Shown piece by piece: positions 7,978 through 15,720 of a stretch of DNA of 64,000 bases. The stretch is taken from the NCBI RefSeq assembly GCF_004000605.1, contig NZ_CP018911.1, positions 2,585,001 to 2,649,000 of the forward strand, given 5' to 3'. The stretch comes from Glycocaulis alkaliphilus. GTDB lineage: Bacteria > Pseudomonadota > Alphaproteobacteria > Caulobacterales > Maricaulaceae. Position 1 is the stretch's first letter; each line of letters begins with the position of its first letter. The notes beneath the pieces are model-generated. The model did not search any database. It saw only the letters and a list, made by a program, of their open reading frames with translations, and was not told the origin of the DNA. A program made the position numbers and the translations under genes.

Positions 7978-8832
7978 TCAGAAGCCAGCTTCCGCATTCT
8001 GGATTTCTGGGTATCGGTTCAGGACCGTTTCGGCGCGTGCAACCAACTCACTGCGCAAGCCTGCTCCGTTCAAGGCATAGTCCAAGCATTCGAGCTGAGC
8101 TTTTAGAGTTGCGCTTGCCGCCATTGGGACAGACCCGCGACGATAGTGCTGCGGTTGTTTCTGGAAGCGCCGGTTGAACAGCCTGTCATGGTGGGCACAA
8201 ATGTTCCGGAGATCGACAAAGCCCGGCACCCAAGAATCAAACACCGGAAGCGCTGCGACTCCGAAATGGGAGGCAATGTTAGCTCGCAGCGAGTTCCCAA
8301 GGGTCGTATAAAGCCGAGTTGCTGTCCCGAAGGTCAGAAATTCCTTCAGCATCCAGATCGGAGGCAGCGGGGGGTCAGTATAGGTTGTCCGATAGTGTTT
8401 GGCGCGTTCGTCTTTCGACTGAGCGAAAACTGCAAGAATTTTAAGAAGGGCCTCGTTGTGCTCCTTTGCCCCTTTGAATACATCATCCACAAAATAGGGG
8501 TGGCTGCCGTATTTGGAGCTGAGCACCTCCGACAGTCTGTTTCGAAATGCCAACTCGAAGCGCCCCACTCCCATGAAGCAAATGTCCCGTAGTTTGGTGT
8601 CGCACTCGTACAACCGCAATATATGATTATAGGTCGTCCCCGGGCGAAAAGGCTTGTCGGGCTGCGTGTGGTCGCGTCGGCTTAGAAAGTAGATACGAAG
8701 GCGCTCATAGCCAATTTCCTCCACCTTGCGAGCAGCGACGTTTGGACGTTTGACTTGCAGGCCACGCCGTCGGAGGTGAGCAATGCGCTGTGCGGCGGTA
8801 GCGTGCTGCTTAGTGTAAGGATTATTTGTCAT
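7978..8832 (-). CDS. Abi_2 (AbiD/AbiF-like) abortive infection protein, HEPN type
   Basis: The 284-residue protein resembles the AbiD/AbiF family of phage-resistance proteins, which are HEPN-fold RNases. The C-terminal motif 'LRNICAHHDRLFN' supplies Arg-x4-His (R209, H214), the HEPN active-site signature. Conserved upstream elements are 'KVEEIGYERLRIYF' and 'DTKLRDICFMGVGRFELAFR'. It stands alone between housekeeping genes. Its coding sequence and the 3' flank (8833-8969) are visibly richer in A+T than the neighbours, consistent with transfer. Related single-gene Abi systems limit phage by damaging translation or RNA; the trigger here is unknown. Confidence 0.82.
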   Translation of the reverse strand: MTNNPYTKQHATAAQRIAHLRRRGLQVKRPNVAARKVEEIGYERLRIYFLSRRDHTQPDKPFRPGTTYNHILRLYECDTKLRDICFMGVGRFELAFRNRLSEVLSSKYGSHPYFVDDVFKGAKEHNEALLKILAVFAQSKDERAKHYRTTYTDPPLPPIWMLKEFLTFGTATRLYTTLGNSLRANIASHFGVAALPVFDSWVPGFVDLRNICAHHDRLFNRRFQKQPQHYRRGSVPMAASATLKAQLECLDYALNGAGLRSELVARAETVLNRYPEIQNAEAGF

Positions 8833-8969
8833 TCAAAATAAGAAGGGCCACCCTTTTGCACCTCTTTCGAGAGTGTGGCGGCCCATGACGAAGTTCTTAT
8901 ACTAAATTTCCGACCAATTTTCAACGTCAAATATCAATTTGCCGATACGGGGCAGTTAGCAAGCTTAGG

Positions 8970-9983
8970 CTAGCGCGCATAGCGCACCACGTCCTGCTCG
9001 ATGGCACCGAAGATCGACTTGCCGGATTTGTCCCGCATGTCGATGCGGATCGTGTCGCCCGGCGTCATGAAGGGCGTTTTCGGCTTGCCGTCATTGATCG
9101 TCTCGATCATGCGGATTTCCGCGATGCACGAATAGCCCTTGCCACCTTCGCTGACCGGCTTGCCGGGGCCGCCATCCTGCTTGTTGGAGACGGTGCCCGA
9201 ACCGACAATCGTGCCTGCCGTCACGGGCCGCGTCTTGGCCAGATGGGCGATCAGCTCAGGGAAACCGAACGTCATGTCGACACCGGCGTCCGGCTCGCCG
9301 AAAAGCTGGCCGTTATATTGCGAGCGCAGCGGCAGTGAGAGGCGCGCGCCGTCCCAGGCTTCGCCCAGCTCGTCCGGCGTCACGGCGACAGGTGAGAAGG
9401 CCGTCGGCGGCTTGGACTGGAAGAAGCCGAAGCCCTTGGCCAGCTCGCCGGGGATGAGGCCGCGCAGCGACACATCATTGCAGATCATCACAAGGCGGAT
9501 CGCCTTGGCCGCCTCGTCAGCCGTGCAGCCCATCGGCGCATCGCCGGTAATGACAGCCACTTCACCCTCGAAATCGAGCCCCCAGCTGTCATCGCCGAGC
9601 GGAATGGAGTCGCGCGGGGCCAGGAAGGCGTCAGAGCCGCCCTGATACATCAGCGGATCGGTCCAGAAGCTTTCCGGCATCTCGGCGCCGCGTGCTTTGC
9701 GCACCAGCTCCACATGGTTCACATAGGCCGAGCCATCGGCCCACTGATAGGCGCGCGGCAGGGGCGAGAGCGCTTCATGCTCATGAAAGCGCGTCCGCGG
9801 GATGGTCTCGCGGTGCAGCTCGTCTGAGAGGGTTTCCAGCTTCGGGGCAGCCACGTCCCAGTCATCAAGCGCGGCCTGCAAAGTCGGCGCAATGTGAGAT
9901 GCGTCGGCGCACCAGGCGAGATCCTTCGAGACCACGACCAGACGGCCATCGCGGCGGCCATTCTTCAGGCTGGCAAGTTTCAT
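8970..9983 (-). CDS. fahA: Fumarylacetoacetate hydrolase family protein (likely fumarylacetoacetase)
   Basis: This 337-residue protein has the FAH fold. Family metal-site sequence 'WGLDFEGEVAVITGD' is present, as are 'ICNDVSLRG' and 'IVGSGTVSNKQ', which line the active site. The last step of tyrosine/homogentisate breakdown splits fumarylacetoacetate into fumarate and acetoacetate. hmgA is on the same strand in the same operon, which supports that role over other FAH-family activities. The stop is at 8970 and the start ATG at 9983, 21 bases after the carbonic anhydrase stop. Maleylacetoacetate isomerase is not in the window. Confidence 0.85.
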   Translation of the reverse strand: MKLASLKNGRRDGRLVVVSKDLAWCADASHIAPTLQAALDDWDVAAPKLETLSDELHRETIPRTRFHEHEALSPLPRAYQWADGSAYVNHVELVRKARGAEMPESFWTDPLMYQGGSDAFLAPRDSIPLGDDSWGLDFEGEVAVITGDAPMGCTADEAAKAIRLVMICNDVSLRGLIPGELAKGFGFFQSKPPTAFSPVAVTPDELGEAWDGARLSLPLRSQYNGQLFGEPDAGVDMTFGFPELIAHLAKTRPVTAGTIVGSGTVSNKQDGGPGKPVSEGGKGYSCIAEIRMIETINDGKPKTPFMTPGDTIRIDMRDKSGKSIFGAIEQDVVRYAR

Positions 9984-10004
9984 CGCTAAAGGCTCCTTTG
10001 CGCG

Positions 10005-10658
10005 TCAGGCGCGTTCAGAATGAGGGGGAAGGGCGGGCGCCACAGCTTCAAACTGGCCATCAGCCATCAGCCATTCAAGCTCACCGTCTGCAATGCCAAA
10101 GCGCGCACCATGAAGGACCAGTGTTCCGGCCTGCACCCCTTCAGCGATGAAGGGGAAGGACATCAGGCGCTCACGCGAGCGGCGCACCGAGCGCAGCTCC
10201 ATATCATCACACAGATCATCGACAGGTGCGTCTGCGCCGAGCTCCCGGCAGGCTTCCGCGTGGACCGGCGTCAGCGGTTCAAGCCATTTGCGCACGAACT
10301 GGGTGTCTTCCGCCGCACCCGTGGCGGCCGCAGCCACGCCGCCACACTGGCGATGGCCCAGCACCACGATGTTCTTAACTTTCAGCACCTTCACCGCATA
10401 TTCCAGCGCGGCCGAAACGCCGTGATGCGCGGAGTCCGGCTCATAAGGCGGGACCAGATTGGCGACATTGCGGATGATGAAAAGCTCGCCCGGCCCGGCA
10501 TCGAAAATGGCGGCCGGATCGACGCGGCTGTCAGCGCAGCCAATGACGAGCGTTTCAGGGCTCTGCCCCTTGGCGAGGGTCTGCCAGATGCGTTGCTTGC
10601 GCTCGAAGCGCTCGGCACGGAAGCGGGCAAAGCCCTCATGCAGTCGGGTGGGTATCAT
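10005..10658 (-). CDS. Beta-class carbonic anhydrase
   Basis: The enzyme interconverts CO2 and bicarbonate in the cytoplasm. From the ATG at 10658 it has 217 residues. The zinc site is clear: C41-x-D43-x-R45 ('CADSR'), H102 and C105 ('GHRQCGG'). An upstream in-frame TTG (10694) would add 12 unlikely residues. It follows sbtB by about 47 bases and precedes fahA by 21, so it is embedded in the bicarbonate module of the homogentisate operon. It could recycle imported bicarbonate to CO2 or trap metabolic CO2 as bicarbonate. Confidence 0.92.
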   Translation of the reverse strand: MIPTRLHEGFARFRAERFERKQRIWQTLAKGQSPETLVIGCADSRVDPAAIFDAGPGELFIIRNVANLVPPYEPDSAHHGVSAALEYAVKVLKVKNIVVLGHRQCGGVAAAATGAAEDTQFVRKWLEPLTPVHAEACRELGADAPVDDLCDDMELRSVRRSRERLMSFPFIAEGVQAGTLVLHGARFGIADGELEWLMADGQFEAVAPALPPHSERA

Positions 10659-10705
10659 GTCTGGCGGTCTAGCCTTCGATTGGGCGCGCGGCAAGCGCGG
10701 CTATG

Positions 10706-11017
10706 TCAGAAGCGCTCGGCGCGCACCACCTGCACATCGGACACCATCACAATGCCGATCTGGCGCTCCAGCAGCGCATAGACGCGCTCCAGAACCGTGT
10801 CGAGAACCGCAGGGTCAATGATCACCAGAACCATCACCATGCGCCCGGCGCTGGTGATCTGGCCCTCGCGTGACCAGCTGCCATTGGCACCGCGCCCGGA
10901 CTTGGCGGGCAGCACCGTCCATCCCTTCACGCCCGCCTTTTCCAGCACGCCCTCAAGGCGCGGCACGGCGGGCATCTCGATAATGATCTCAAGGCGCTTT
11001 TTCAGACTGGTCTGCAT
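10706..11017 (-). CDS. sbtB: PII-like signalling protein, SbtB type
   Basis: This 103-residue protein has the ferredoxin-like PII fold pattern (beta-alpha-beta twice): 'LEIIIEMPAVPRLEGVLEKAGVKGWTV' in part, and 'MVMVLVIIDPAVLDTVLERVYALL'. It begins four bases after the sbtA stop. In cyanobacteria SbtB binds adenine nucleotides, including cAMP, and inhibits the SbtA bicarbonate carrier. The C-terminal redox-sensitive R-loop (CGPxGC) of cyanobacterial SbtB is absent; the chain ends at 'VVRAERF'. The T-loop segment includes 'SGRGANGSWSREGQ'. The name rests on the fold pattern plus the tight sbtA linkage. Confidence 0.82.
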   Translation of the reverse strand: MQTSLKKRLEIIIEMPAVPRLEGVLEKAGVKGWTVLPAKSGRGANGSWSREGQITSAGRMVMVLVIIDPAVLDTVLERVYALLERQIGIVMVSDVQVVRAERF

Positions 11018-11021
11018 CGGT

Positions 11022-12023
11022 CTAGCCTCCAGTGCCGGTTACAAGCCGGGCGAGCCAGAAATAGAGCGGAATACCCGCCACCAGATTGAACGGGAAAGTA
11101 ATCCCCAGCGCCAGGGTGAGCGAGATGGCAGGCCGCGCTTCGGGCAGGGCAAGGCGCAAGGCCGCTGGCACGGCGATATAGCTGGCGGATGCGGCGAGCG
11201 TCATGAGAAGGCCGAGGCTGCCGCCGTCGAGCCCCACAGCCAGCCCCGTTCCCATGCCTGCCAGCGCCCCGATAAGCGGCATGTAGAGGCCAAAGCCGAT
11301 AACGCCGGGCTTGAGCACGCGCCAGTTGCGCAATAGCCCCCTGCCCGCCACCAGCCCCATATCGAGCAGGAAGAGGCAGAGCACGCCGCGGAAAATGTCG
11401 TTGAAGAAGGGGGAGACGGCCATCATGCCGCGCGGGCCGGTCATCCAGCCGATGAAGAACGCCCCGATCAGAAGCACGATGGAGCCGTTGGCGGCAATCT
11501 CTTTCAGGACCGTGAGGCGGCTTTCCGAATGCCCCTCCCCGCCATTGGAAGCGCGCGCCGCAGAGCCCGCCAGTATCAGTGCGGTGACGATGGCCGGGGC
11601 TTCCATGGCGGCTGCGACCGCCACCATGAAGCCCTCGCCGGGCGTTTCCAGAAAACGCGCTGCATCACTCGCGGCGATAAACGTGACGATGGAGATGGAG
11701 CCGTAATGAGCGGCAATGGCGGCCGCATCAATGCGCCCGACCTTCGTGGTCAGCATGAGAAGGCCAAAGCCCAGAACGGGCAGCAGCGCGGAGAGCACGA
11801 TACCCGCCAGAATGGCCCCGCCGACAGACCAGTTCAGGTCGCCTGCGGCCATTTCCGCGCCGCCCTTGAAGCCGATCGCCATCACCAGATAGAGCGACAG
11901 CGCCTTGGCGATGGCCTCGGGGATGGAAAGGTCTGAGCGGACGAAGGCCGCGATCAACCCCAGCACGAAGAACAGGATGGGCGGGGAGATCAGATTGGCT
12001 TCCGCCAGCGTGAGAATGTCCAT
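11022..12023 (-). CDS. sbtA: SbtA-family sodium-dependent bicarbonate transporter
   Basis: The 333-residue inner-membrane protein has about ten hydrophobic segments in two halves, each ending in a family-typical 'FKGG' or 'HYGSISIVTF' and 'ASASYIAVPAA' segment. SbtA carriers import HCO3- with Na+. The middle contains a short polar loop ('SNGGEGHSESRL') where the cytoplasmic domain lies. It begins 23 bases after hmgA and ends four bases before sbtB. High-affinity bicarbonate uptake in an organism without visible carbon-fixation genes suggests supply to carboxylases such as propionyl-CoA or pyruvate carboxylase; this is inference. Confidence 0.87.
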   Translation of the reverse strand: MDILTLAEANLISPPILFFVLGLIAAFVRSDLSIPEAIAKALSLYLVMAIGFKGGAEMAAGDLNWSVGGAILAGIVLSALLPVLGFGLLMLTTKVGRIDAAAIAAHYGSISIVTFIAASDAARFLETPGEGFMVAVAAAMEAPAIVTALILAGSAARASNGGEGHSESRLTVLKEIAANGSIVLLIGAFFIGWMTGPRGMMAVSPFFNDIFRGVLCLFLLDMGLVAGRGLLRNWRVLKPGVIGFGLYMPLIGALAGMGTGLAVGLDGGSLGLLMTLAASASYIAVPAALRLALPEARPAISLTLALGITFPFNLVAGIPLYFWLARLVTGTGG

Positions 12024-12046
12024 GCCCCGCCCCGGTCAGATGATCG

Positions 12047-13195
12047 CTACTCGGCCGCCTGTTTCGGCTTCCATGAGTGAACGTAATCGAGATTCTCGAC
12101 GCTGGCAGCGCCCTCGCCCACATCCAGCGGATCGCGGGTGTCGATCATCACGGCATATTCGTCCGTGGCGGGCTTTTTCTGCGTGAACATATTGGCGAGC
12201 GCCTTGGGGTGCGGGCCGTGGGTGAAGCCTGCCGGGTGGAAGGTCATCATGCCCGCATCAATGCCGTCGCGGCTGAAGAAATCACCCGCGTGGTAGAACA
12301 GCACCTCGTCGTAATCGTTATTATTGTGGAAGAACGGCACTTTGAGCGCGCCCGGATCGGTCTCGAAGGGGCGCGGCGCAAACGTGCAGATCACGAAGCG
12401 GTCCGACAGGAAGGTCGTGTGGGCGCTCGGCGGCACGTGATAGCGATGGCTCATCAGCGGGCGAATATCACGTACATTCAGGCGCACCGGATAAAGCTCG
12501 CCATGCCAGCCCGCGGCATCGAGCGGATTATAGGGGTAGGTGATGCGGCTGACTTGCCCACGCTTCTTCACATGGACCACCCATTCATGGTCCTCATCGG
12601 CCTGCTGGGCGAAATACGCCTCATCCATGGCAGGCACATCCAGCACGGCCGGATCAAAGATCGCATGCGGGCCGAGCAGGCCCCGGTCAGGCAGGGTGTA
12701 GTGGGTGTTAGTGGCCTCCACGAGCAGCACGGACGTCGCTTCGGTCGGCACCAGCCGCCACATCGTCGCGCGCGGCAGGATGATGTAATCGCCCGCCTCG
12801 TAAGGCAGATGGCCGAAATCGCAGAACAGCGAGCCCTTGCCGGTATGGATGAACAGGAGCTGGTCGCCATCGCCATTGCGGGCAAGGCCGCTCATGGGCT
12901 TGTCCAGCTTCCACAGGCGTATGTCGCAGCTATTGTTGAAGAGGACGGAGGGGCTCGACCACGGCACGTCGTCCGGGCGGTTCAGCTTGGTCAGATCAAA
13001 GGCGCGCGGCTGCAGCGGGCCCTCAAACTTCACCCAGCCGGTCGGCGGGCGCTTGTGATGCAGGAAGGCGGCGGGGCCGAAAAACCCCTCCTTGCTCATC
13101 TCGCGCTCATAGGGCGCATGCTCGGGCAGATCGGCATGGGCCTGCCGGGACGCCTCGCCCTCGCTGCGGGAGGTGTAGATCCATTTGCGCGCCAT
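12047..13195 (-). CDS. hmgA: Homogentisate 1,2-dioxygenase
   Basis: The enzyme opens the ring of homogentisate with O2 to give maleylacetoacetate in tyrosine and phenylalanine breakdown. The 382-residue cupin-fold protein is the short alphaproteobacterial form. The iron-binding region is visible as 'PFFHNNNDYDEVLFYH' and 'FHPAGFTHGPHP'. It is the first gene of a five-gene minus-strand run ending in fahA. A 24-base palindrome lies 32 bases before its ATG (13227-13250), a likely operator. Confidence 0.92.
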   Translation of the reverse strand: MARKWIYTSRSEGEASRQAHADLPEHAPYEREMSKEGFFGPAAFLHHKRPPTGWVKFEGPLQPRAFDLTKLNRPDDVPWSSPSVLFNNSCDIRLWKLDKPMSGLARNGDGDQLLFIHTGKGSLFCDFGHLPYEAGDYIILPRATMWRLVPTEATSVLLVEATNTHYTLPDRGLLGPHAIFDPAVLDVPAMDEAYFAQQADEDHEWVVHVKKRGQVSRITYPYNPLDAAGWHGELYPVRLNVRDIRPLMSHRYHVPPSAHTTFLSDRFVICTFAPRPFETDPGALKVPFFHNNNDYDEVLFYHAGDFFSRDGIDAGMMTFHPAGFTHGPHPKALANMFTQKKPATDEYAVMIDTRDPLDVGEGAASVENLDYVHSWKPKQAAE

Positions 13196-13226
13196 CGTTC
13201 AGTCCTCCATTCGGGCCGGAACACCA

Positions 13227-13250
13227 ATTTAGTTACATTTGAAACTAAAT
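13227..13250. promoter_or_regulatory. Palindromic operator upstream of hmgA
   Basis: Perfect 8-base arms ATTTAGTT (13227-13234) and AACTAAAT (13243-13250) flank ACATTTGA. The site is A+T-rich against a GC-rich background and begins 32 bases before the hmgA ATG, where a repressor would cover the promoter or leader. A MarR-type dimer site is a reasonable guess; no regulator gene for it lies next door. Confidence 0.65.
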
Positions 13251-13328
13251 GGAAGGGGGTTCCGGCAAAGGGGCTTGTCCGCGCAATCTGCCTGAACGCT
13301 GGCAGGCTGGCAAAGGAGACCAGACGCC

Positions 13329-14354
13329 CTATTGCGCCGTACAGGCCCGGAAAGCCGCTGCCGTATCCTGGCGCTCTTCCAGCGCCTCATAGACGGTCCA
13401 GTGCAGGTCGGAAGCGATCATGGCCACGCCCGCATCGGCAAATCCGGCATAGATGGACGTATCGCCGCTCTCCAGCACTGCGCTGTCAATGTGCCACAGC
13501 GTGCCGGCAACGGGAGGAATGCCAGCCTCCAGCAAATGAGCCCAGACAGACGGGTCGAGCTCGCGCTGTACGCCAGCCCAGCCGATGAGGCGGGCCGGAT
13601 CGACACCGGCGGCGGTCAGCGCCCCCAGACGTTCGGGATCGGTCAGCTGGATGGAAATGACCACATCGTCGCTCACGGCTGCGGCGCGCAGCGCGTCCTC
13701 CGCCTCATAGGTAATCACCATGGCGTAGGAGAGGGCGTCATTGGCGAGGATCGCCTCCACCAGCTCCTCCACCGGCACGGTGCGCTTCAGGTCCAGCTGG
13801 ACGAAGGCGCGGCCGCGCGCCCAGCTGAGCACTTCTGACAGGCTGGGGATACGATAAGGGGTCAGCTCACCCTCATTATCGACCAGCTGGAATGCCGACA
13901 GCTCGGCGAAGGTCAGTTCGGATATATTCCCGGTTCCGTTCGTGGTCCGGTCCAGGCTCTCATCGTGCATCATGACCAGCACGCCATCGGCAGTACGCCG
14001 GACATCCATCTCCAGCAGCATGGGCCCGCCCGAAAGCGTGTTGGCGAAGGTTTCGATCGCGTGTTCCGGATAGCCCGGCTCCACGCCGCCCCGGTGGGCG
14101 CTGACCAGCGTCACCTCACGTTCCATCAGGCAACGCAGCACGTCGGGGATGAACTGTCCTTCGGGCGCGACCGCCGCCACCAGGGGTTCGGGCAGGGTCG
14201 CCGGCGCAGATTCGGTTTTAGCCAGGCGCCGCTCGGCCTCCGATACCACACCGCTCGGCTCGGGTATCTCGATCTCGCCCACCGGCTCCGGGCAGGCAGC
14301 GAGCATGAGGGCAAATACCGGTGAAAGAAGTGCGGTGCGGTAGCGGTGCAGCAT
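13329..14354 (-). CDS. Glycerophosphodiester phosphodiesterase family lipoprotein
   Basis: The 341-residue protein starts with a lipoprotein signal and lipobox 'LMLAAC' (Cys21), so it probably sits in the envelope. The GDPD domain covers about 82-340: 'AHRGG' (H87, R88), 'EMD' (E115, D117) and 'HDESLDRTTNG' (H130) give the metal and acid-base residues of the family, which splits glycerophosphodiesters into glycerol-3-phosphate and an alcohol. It is preceded on its strand by a REPIN-like repeat and followed by the hmgA promoter region, so it appears monocistronic. Confidence 0.87.
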   Translation of the reverse strand: MLHRYRTALLSPVFALMLAACPEPVGEIEIPEPSGVVSEAERRLAKTESAPATLPEPLVAAVAPEGQFIPDVLRCLMEREVTLVSAHRGGVEPGYPEHAIETFANTLSGGPMLLEMDVRRTADGVLVMMHDESLDRTTNGTGNISELTFAELSAFQLVDNEGELTPYRIPSLSEVLSWARGRAFVQLDLKRTVPVEELVEAILANDALSYAMVITYEAEDALRAAAVSDDVVISIQLTDPERLGALTAAGVDPARLIGWAGVQRELDPSVWAHLLEAGIPPVAGTLWHIDSAVLESGDTSIYAGFADAGVAMIASDLHWTVYEALEERQDTAAAFRACTAQ

Positions 14355-14460
14355 GGAAAATCCTCAGGCGCCGTGGAGATGAAATTTGTGCAAGCGTTCT
14401 AGACCGGTTGTGTGACAGGCGTCAGTACGCGGCATGATGTGGTGTCATTCCGCAAGGTGA

Positions 14461-14573
14461 TGTCCTCCCCCGTTTACGGGGGAGGTGTCAGCGCAGCTGA
14501 CGGAGGGGGGAACTTTCTTGCAATCCCCCCTCGGCTCTTCGAGCCACTCCCCCCGTGAACGGGGGGAGACACC
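14461..14573. repeat. Paired-hairpin intergenic repeat, family A copy 1
   Basis: Outer hairpins CTCCCCCGTTTACGGGGGAG at the left and CTCCCCCCGTGAACGGGGGG at the right enclose two small hairpins (GTCAGCGCAGCTGAC and GGCTCTTCGAGCC) and a short A+T core. Related copies lie at 27715-27830 (reverse orientation) and 29337-29453. The paired, inverted layout is that of REPIN-type elements, non-autonomous repeats mobilised in other bacteria by RAYT transposases; no such transposase is in the window. Confidence 0.8.
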
Positions 14574-14602
14574 CCGCCTGCACTGTATGAAGAGAGGCAA
14601 CC

Positions 14603-15676
14603 CTACTCATCACCATAGATGGCGACATAAGGCTCGCGGCGTTCGCCCCAGCTGGCGCGGTACATGCCCGGCGTATTCATCGCCCAGACCGGCTGGCCGA
14701 CAAACAGCATGACGATGCCGCCATCCCCGCCATCGGCTTCGAGGCGCTCCATCATGCGGTCAGCGGCCATCTGCGCGGCGGCTTCAAACCCGTGTTCGAT
14801 CATCAGCCGGTCGGCCTCGTGGCAGATCGTGGCGGCGACGTTGAAGCGGATGAAGTATTCACCCGTACCGGTCGCAGAGAGCCCGCAGCGTTCGTCGGCC
14901 CAGGTGCCCGCGCCGATGATCGGCGTATCGCCCACCCGCCCCCATCTCTTGGCGGTCGTGCCGCCCGTCGACGTGCCAGCGACGGTGACGCCATGAGTGT
15001 CCATCACCACCACGTCGACCGTACCGAAGCGATGCTCGCGCTCCATCAGATCAAGCGCGCCTTCGCGGATCGGTTCCGGGTCCGGCGCGCCTTCAGGACG
15101 CGGCGGAACGGGAAGCCCCAGACCCTCCAGCTGACGCTCCAGCCCCTGCCAGCGCCGCTCGGTGAAGAAGAAGGACTGCTCTGCTGTCTCCAGCCCGCGC
15201 TCGGCGGCAAAGGCTTCAGCCCCATCCCCGATCAGCATGACGTGCGGGCTGTGCTCCATCACGGCGCGGGCCAGCGAAATGGGATGGCGTACCCCGGTGA
15301 CGCCAGCGACCGCCCCGGCAGCGCGCGAATTACCCGCCATGATGGAGGCATCCAGCTCCACACGGCCCTCGGCGGTGAACACCGCACCGCGCCCGGCATT
15401 GAAGAGCGGATCGTCTTCGAGCGTCCGGATCACCGCCTCGACCACATCCACCCCGTCCGCGCCGCCGGACAGCATGGCGCCGCCCAGTTCCAGCGCGGCC
15501 TGCAGCGCGGCCCGGTAGGCGGCCTCGGTTTGAGCGTCCATGGCGCCGCGTTCGATCACGCCCGCCCCGCCATGAATGATGATGGACCATTCCAGCTCGC
15601 CCGCGCTTGCGTTCCGCGCCTGCGCGGCAGGGGCGGCAAGGGCAAGGACAAAAAGGGCGATCAGGGCGCGGATCAT
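14603..15676 (-). CDS. Isoaspartyl peptidase / L-asparaginase (plant-type Ntn hydrolase), secreted
   Basis: The family splits isoaspartyl dipeptides and asparagine after self-cleavage. From the ATG at 15676 (GGAG nearby) there are 357 residues, beginning with a signal peptide 'MIRALIALFVLALAAPAAQA', so the enzyme is probably periplasmic. The alpha-chain motif 'IIIHGGAG' is at about 32-39. 'HRFGTVDVVVMD' contains the self-cleavage site and the N-terminal nucleophile T219, followed by 'AGTSTGG'. It is the only gene between a GDPD lipoprotein and a quinone oxidoreductase, with no clear operon partners. Confidence 0.88.
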   Translation of the reverse strand: MIRALIALFVLALAAPAAQARNASAGELEWSIIIHGGAGVIERGAMDAQTEAAYRAALQAALELGGAMLSGGADGVDVVEAVIRTLEDDPLFNAGRGAVFTAEGRVELDASIMAGNSRAAGAVAGVTGVRHPISLARAVMEHSPHVMLIGDGAEAFAAERGLETAEQSFFFTERRWQGLERQLEGLGLPVPPRPEGAPDPEPIREGALDLMEREHRFGTVDVVVMDTHGVTVAGTSTGGTTAKRWGRVGDTPIIGAGTWADERCGLSATGTGEYFIRFNVAATICHEADRLMIEHGFEAAAQMAADRMMERLEADGGDGGIVMLFVGQPVWAMNTPGMYRASWGERREPYVAIYGDE

Positions 15677-15720
15677 CGTCAACTCCATGACTGGCTGGCA
15701 GGGGTCAGAATAGCCTGAAA

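Noticed and set aside
12077-13588. 503-codon plus-strand ORF opposite hmgA
   Set aside because: It overlaps hmgA entirely and runs into the GDPD gene; His/Arg-rich content is typical of antisense shadows.
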